35,810 nt of DNA from Pelargonium nanum (lineage: Eukaryota; Streptophyta; Magnoliopsida; Geraniales; Geraniaceae). Position numbers and translations under genes: made by a program. The stretch spans positions 1 through 35,810 of the forward strand of contig JAYMTF010000466.1 of NCBI GenBank assembly GCA_036897485.1, in the 5' to 3' direction. The notes under the pieces are model-generated. The model was given only the letters and a program-made list of their open reading frames with translations, searched no databases and was not told the DNA's origin. Below, in pieces: positions 30,801-35,810 of this stretch. Each line of letters starts with the position of its first letter. The stretch's first letter is position 1.

Positions 30801-33800
30801 AGTTAGGTTAGACTATACTTATATAGGGGCAAAATAGCACTTTCATAATTCAACCTTGCTCTCCGTAAGGTAAAGTACATTGTATTTATTTGAAAATTTC
30901 TAGAATGCCAGAGCAAGAATCGTGAAATGTTCACCTTGTTCAACAGCTGTTGCTGTCTCGTTTGCTGAGGTTGTCCCCTTCTTTGAGCCGAAGAAGGAGA
31001 AGAAACCATTTGTGTTGGCAGGAGCTGCAGCTGCAGGCACGTCTTGAGGATTTTGTATGGTCACAGTCTCAGCCTCATTTTTACCTCTAAAAATTCGGAA
31101 AAAGCCATTTCCTGTGAAATGTAACAATAGAAGCTGATCATCATAGGAAGGAAAAAAAAAACAGATATATCGTATCAGGGAACTCTATTCTGTCCCCGAG
31201 TCGAACATGCAAATTTATCAGGATAACAGCGTTTGATTTCCATAATCTTTTGAACTTCGCCAATCTGATCATAGGACAGACACACGCATGGCATCACCAT
31301 GTGATTTCTCGCAGCACAAATATGTAGTATGATGCATACATTATATTAGAGCTGGCAATTTGAGCCCTAACTTGCGAGCCCGAATTCCGACCCGCATTTT
31401 TATGTGTAAGAGTCGCATAAAATAAGCCCGGCAGCTCTACATTATATCATAAAGTACCACATCTACAAGCAATCTAAGAAGATAATATCAAACAGCTACA
31501 CTATTTTTGGTGCGGTCAGAAAGTTTCAAATAGAGGCGAGTTAAAACAATACCTGCAGGAATGAAAAAGCTGAAGCAGGATAAGCATCGGAAACATTCCG
31601 TCTCTTCTCTGTCTCTGTTGTTACCACTTGTGGGGCCATCATTGGAACCACTCTCAACTCTACCGTCACCTTGATCATCCGTTAGATCATGTTCATGAGT
31701 ACTCACGTCCAACTCGGGGACAACTTCTTTGGGAGAGTTGTCAGTTGGCTCAGCTCTTGCTCTATGACGCCTAGTCCGGACTTTTGTTTTCTTTCTACGA
31801 AGAACAACTATCTTTGTTATACAAGAACGACAATTAGGACAGTATAAATCATGAGTCTCTTGCTTCGCTATGACCCCCTCAACATCTAAATCCGGCGCTT
31901 CAAGATCAATCTCTTCTTCTACAAAGTCCACGTCCTCCTCTAGTACTCCGGTATTGTCATCAGGGTTTTCAACCCCTAAAAATTCCACAACTTGATGTTT
32001 GATTTCAGTGACCGAATTCTTCTGAATGCCAAAATCTTTAGTAGTGGCATCAAATTTCTCGAGCCCGAGATTTGTCTCAACAGGAAAGCTTTTAACACCA
32101 TTTGATTTGATTTCAGAAAAGCTCTCAACCCCTACAAAATCCACAACTTGATGTTCGACTTCAGAGACCAAATTCTTCTGAACGCCAAAATCTTTAGTAG
32201 TGGCATCAAATTTATTGAGTCCAAGATTTGTCTCGACAGGGAAGCTTTCAACAGCATTTAGTTTGATTTCAGAAAATCCATTAACAGACTCAGTACCTAC
32301 AACCATGCAGCAACAAAAATACAACATTTTGTAAGCAAAACTCATGCTTAATAGAACCGTAAAAAGAAGAGAGAACTATCAACCGAATAAGTATGCTATT
32401 CACACAAAACCACCATTAATAAACCATTCTAATTGTTACTAATAAATTGTCCTCGTGAAACAACAAAGTCAATATAATTTGTTTCTCTACTAATTTTTTC
32501 TTTTGATCGGCAAAGAAAGTATTTGTTTCTTTACTAATACGGTATTGTTCCTATTTATTTTATTTTTTGCTGGAGAACCCGTATTGTTCCTTATAAGGAT
32601 CTTTTTGTCCACTGACCTTTAGCATCAAAAACAAAAGATTTGGCACTCATGAGCATGAGCGAGTACTCCTCAATACTCGGCTTATGAAAAGTCCAAGGAC
32701 TTCCCGCTCTGTAGGTCCAATCGCAGTGGTGACATTTCCACATTCCTTCAATGACAAAAAATGAAAACTATCGGCATTTTCACTCAACACCAATTAGCCC
32801 CTAAAACACTAACTAATAAAATGAAGAAAACCCCCATTCCAAGTGGCTTCACAGACACTGATTTTGTGTCTATTGCAAGTTACAACGTTGGATCAATTTC
32901 CGATCTCATCAACTTTTTTGGTTTCTAGTTAACAAATACTTAATGATTGAAAGTTAAAACAACAAAAACAGAAACACATGAATCAAGCATCATCTTACAC
33001 ATAATTAAATCAAACATCCTGTAAGCAATAAAACATTATCTTGGACAACGTGTCTTCAATATTTTAATCATATTGCAACAACATTCAATAATTTTTCTCA
33101 CTAAAACCTAACCCCAAACACACTCACAAGAATACAAGATACACAACCTGGTTTTCATCTCAAAGATTCAACTTTTCAAGCAGCCCACATGCCCTAAATG
33201 ATTCAACATCACCATAAAGCAACCAACTTTACGAATCAATAACAAAAACCCACTTAAAATTTTCAATAACAAAAAATACCCAACATAGATCTGGTTCCAG
33301 ATTCAAACTGAGAAAACAAAAAAAATGGGCAAAAATGAAACAAAACAGAAATATGGTTTCTAAACAGATCACATTGCTCTCTGTCAATTAAACACTGTCA
33401 CTGTTCTTGAACTCAGCTTCTACTCCCTAAAACACTAACACTGATTTTATCATATGGGTACTGAGTAGTCTGAATTTCAGGGGAAAAATTTAAAACAAGC
33501 AAAAACATTGGATCAAATTCTCATCTCATCAATGTTTTTGGTCTCTAGTTAATAAATATTTCATGGCAAAAGAAACAAAGTCAAAAACAGAAGCACATGA
33601 ATCAAGCATCTCTTTAGGCAACAAAGCTTCAATATTTTAAACATGCAACCATATTCTATGACTTTTCTCACTAAAACCTAACCCAAACACCCTCACAAGA
33701 TCCACAACCTGGCTCTTATCTCAAAGTCCCAACTTTTCAACAACCCATGAGCTCAAACTCATTCAACATCACCATAAAGCAACCAACTTTACAAATCAAC

Positions 33801-34254
33801 AGCAAAAATCAACAAAAACCCACATAAACTTTCAAAAAACAACAAACACCCAACACAGAACTGGTTCGTGATTCAAAAAATTGAAAAACAAAAAATAGGG
33901 TTTTGTGAACAAATCACCTTGCTCTCTATCAAAATAAACACTGTCACTGTTCTTCAACTCAGCTTCCACTCCTTCATGATTCACAACACTCTCAAATCCT
34001 CCATCTTCATCACCGAACTGAAACCCAGATCCACCTCCATTTTTCGAATCCGAGGCAACACTACCAGGACTGTTACTGTCGCTAGTAACTGTACTGTCAC
34101 CATTACTGTCACCATTTTGGCCATGGCTGTTTCTGGGTCTCCTCGCTTGAAGACCCATCACCTCCTCCTCTTCTTCTTCCTCGTAGGTCTCGTTTTCTGA
34201 GACCCATTTGAGCTCTGGTCTCTCTTGTTGCTCGTGAAGCTCTTGATGTTCCAT
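27837..34254 (-). CDS. MEB: MEB1/MEB2-like membrane protein (VIT/CCC1-related C-terminus)
   Basis: Eight exons join in frame to 885 residues: 34254-33918, 32745-32617, 32296-31553, 31111-30935, 30465-29992, 29380-29123, 28450-28389 and 28313-27837. Exon 2 encodes MWKCHHCDWTYRAGSPWTFH, a CxxC zinc-binding motif. Exon 3 has two 52-residue repeats (163-214, 215-266), then LYCPNCRSCITK (306-317) and a Cys-rich CFRCLSCFSFF (about 389-399). The last exons carry the membrane domain: DILKSIVYGGLIESITSVGI, VLALANLIGGLFIIAHH, then three hydrophobic segments in exon 8. This matches the Membrane of ER Body family, whose Arabidopsis members reside in ER-body membranes and can transport iron or manganese in yeast. 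ER bodies are known chiefly from Brassicales, so the role here may differ. Whether it is closer to MEB1 or MEB2 cannot be told. Confidence 0.88.
28684..28936. mobile_element. hAT-like non-autonomous element in MEB-like intron 6
   Basis: The left end is TAGAGATGGCAAATCGAGTT. The right side, reverse-complemented, contains TGGCAATTTGGACCTG. Inside are GGGTCCATGCAGGTTGGG and CCAACCCAAAATC-type inverted words. The extreme right end has lost the TAGAGC bases, so the boundary is approximate and no target duplication can be given. It lies in the intron 28451-29122. Confidence 0.5.
31347..31439. mobile_element. 93-bp hAT-like MITE with perfect 8-bp target duplication
   Basis: The element begins TAGAGCTGGCAATTTGAG and ends in CCGGCAGCTCTA, whose reverse complement is TAGAGCTGCCGG. 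CATTATAT flanks it exactly on both sides (31339-31346 and 31440-31447), the 8-bp target duplication expected of hAT transposition. It sits in MEB-like intron 3 (31112-31552) and is too short to encode anything. Its perfect flanks make it the youngest-looking element in the window. Confidence 0.85.
31965..32276 (-). repeat. 156-bp in-frame tandem duplication in MEB-like exon 3
   Basis: Copies at 32276-32121 and 32120-31965 encode 52 residues each. Both start FSEIK and share SFPVETNLGL and KFDATTKDFG; they differ at about 13 positions. The junction is exact, with no linker. Confidence 0.92.
32795..33975 (-). repeat. Large tandem duplication covering end of exon 1 and part of intron 1 of the MEB-like gene
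   Basis: One copy spans about 33427-33975 and contains the end of real exon 1. The other spans about 32795-33426. Shared landmarks in order include ATTGGATCAA, TCTAGTTAA, CACATGAATCAAGCATC, TTTTCTCACTAAAACC, TTCAACATCACCATAAAGC and AACACTGTCACTGTTCTT. The copies differ by many substitutions and indels. Confidence 0.85.
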
Positions 34255-35810
34255 TGGGAGTGTTCTTGTGGATGAAAATCAGAGCTTTTTGAGGCAGAGA
34301 CAGAGGAAGGAGAAAAAGGAGAGACCACGAGAAATGGTCTCAGCTCTGAGCTCTGTGTTTTGCTCTGTTTTGTTATGCTCTGTTTTTTATTTGTATATGC
34401 TCTGTTTTTGGTCTCTCTCACCTACCCATGCTTTTATTTTTTGTATTGCTTTGTTTATTAATTGAAAGCAACTAAGCTATCACTTGTTATTAATATTTTA
34501 CCTAATTTAGGGATTAAATAAATAGTATGTGACACAAAAGGAAATATATTTAATATTTTTTATAATAGGAAAATGTTTTATTTTGATTTTTAATTATTAA
34601 TTTTGTTTTGAATGTTATTTAATTTGGTCCTTAAATTTGTTTCAATTTACTATACATGTTGTTTTGTTTTAAATGTCCAATTTATAACTGTGTTGTCAAA
34701 TTCGATTAGAGTGTTAATTTAATTTATAACATTTTTGTTTACGTGAAAATCTTTTTTAAACAAACGTGAAGTTTAATATAGTTAAATTTGCTACAAGCGA
34801 ATTTAAATATTTTATTATCATTTTGATCGAAAACATCGAAATAAATTTTTTGAGTTCTATTAATATTTCAAATCACATCCATTTCAAAAGTTCCATCAAT
34901 GTCTTATTGATTTATACTATAATAATTATTGTACTTATCAATCAAGTTTAAAACATTTTCATGAAATATTTAAAAATAAAATCATTTTCATATCAATAAA
35001 TGGTCTATTTTCATGTAAAATTAATTGAGAAGTGGAAAGGTAATTGTAGCAAAATAAAAGTCAAATTTCAATAAAATGATTTATATAAAAAAGAGAGGTA
35101 ATTATGAGAAAAATATAAAAGTCAAATTTCAATAATAAAAATATTAATAATCGCACAAAAAACGCGGGTGAGTTGGTGTCAACTGTCACACCCATTCTCA
35201 TTAATAGATGAGATAATATTAAATAATTAAATAAATTTTTAATACAAATATTATAGTTAAATAGAAAAATATTATATTTTGGTCTCCAAAAATACTAATA
35301 TGCATGTGAATATCAGAATATGTGATGCATTATAATAAATATCATATTTGATTTTGGATCATTGACATGTAATTAAATAATACTAAAATTTATTTGGAAA
35401 TCCCAATTTTAATTATTTGTATATATATGTTCTGATCTGAACACTAATACAATATAATATATGATAAATGAAATCAAAGTTTTGGATTTGGAGCACAATC
35501 ATCAAGATTAAAAAAATAAATAAGCCATGACTTAAACATGATTGTTTATTTGACCATAGATTTTTGGTGATTGACTAAATCAATAAGTCTTTTTTTTTAA
35601 TAATTTGATCACATAAATATTAAGAAGAAAATTATACTAATATTTAAGGTAACGTAATTGAGGTGGCATGAAATTAATGAATCTAATGCAATTATTTATA
35701 ATAGTATTATAAAATTAGAAATAAAGAAAAAACTCATTTTGCTTCCTTTTTTTTATTTGAACCTAATTTAAATTTGAACTCTAATTAACTCGAAGTCAAT
35801 ATTGAACTTT
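34255..35810. other. AT-rich upstream region of the MEB-like gene
   Basis: Just above the start codon, positions 34340-34410 repeat TGCTCTGTTTT three times with variations, probably in the leader of the transcript. Beyond about 34480 the sequence is very AT-rich, with short runs such as AAAAGTCAAATTTCAATAA at 35057-35075 and again at 35115-35133. No gene, RNA or clear element was recognised up to the window edge. Confidence 0.5.

Noticed and set aside
33868..34200. 110-codon plus-strand open frame
   Set aside because: It is antisense to exon 1 of the MEB-like gene, and the hydrophobic translation comes from complementing acidic codons.

Overview
This is a stretch of plant nuclear DNA, almost certainly from a eudicot. 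The genes are split by AT-rich GT-AG introns, and the promoters carry site II and telo-box motifs. The proteins are plant nuclear families (RNA-binding PPR proteins, eL13, SWC2/YL1, a MEB-type membrane protein), and the spaces between and inside genes hold short non-autonomous transposons of hAT and SINE type. I cannot name the species from sequence alone.

Layout, left to right. Positions 1-102 look like the last codons of a PPR gene cut off by the window edge. A one-exon, RFL-like P-class PPR gene (1774-4707, +) follows, with about 25 strikingly uniform repeats. Next is an orthologue of Arabidopsis EMB1270 (6382-11875, +, four exons), a plastid group II intron splicing factor. After a repeat-rich gap comes the ribosomal protein eL13 gene (coding 15022-16103, +), with a site II/telo-box promoter and a leader intron of about 1.1 kb. 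Three minus-strand genes follow: SWC2/YL1 of the SWR1 chromatin complex (22616-18107, 11 coding exons), an unrecognised plastid-type membrane protein with a zinc ribbon (26731-23610, four exons), and a MEB1/MEB2-like protein (34254-27837, eight exons). The last 1.5 kb is AT-rich and holds no gene that I can see.

The genes do not form a pathway. Several products probably act in organelles (two PPR proteins, the zinc-ribbon protein), but this is ordinary plant gene neighbourhood rather than an operon. I built the exon models by hand from splice signals and reading-frame continuity, and every junction used below keeps the frame.

The most unusual feature is repeated local tandem duplication in five of the six complete genes: 105- and 525-bp units in the PPR gene, a 226-bp unit in the eL13 leader intron, a roughly 147-bp array in SWC2 intron 2 that multiplies the 3' splice site, two separate duplications in introns of the zinc-ribbon gene, and two in the MEB-like gene (156 bp in coding sequence, and 0.55-0.63 kb that copies the end of exon 1 with its splice donor). 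Two GC-AG introns, in EMB1270 and SWC2, and a 93-bp hAT-like element with a perfect 8-bp target duplication are also clear. I found no evidence of a wholly new biological system.
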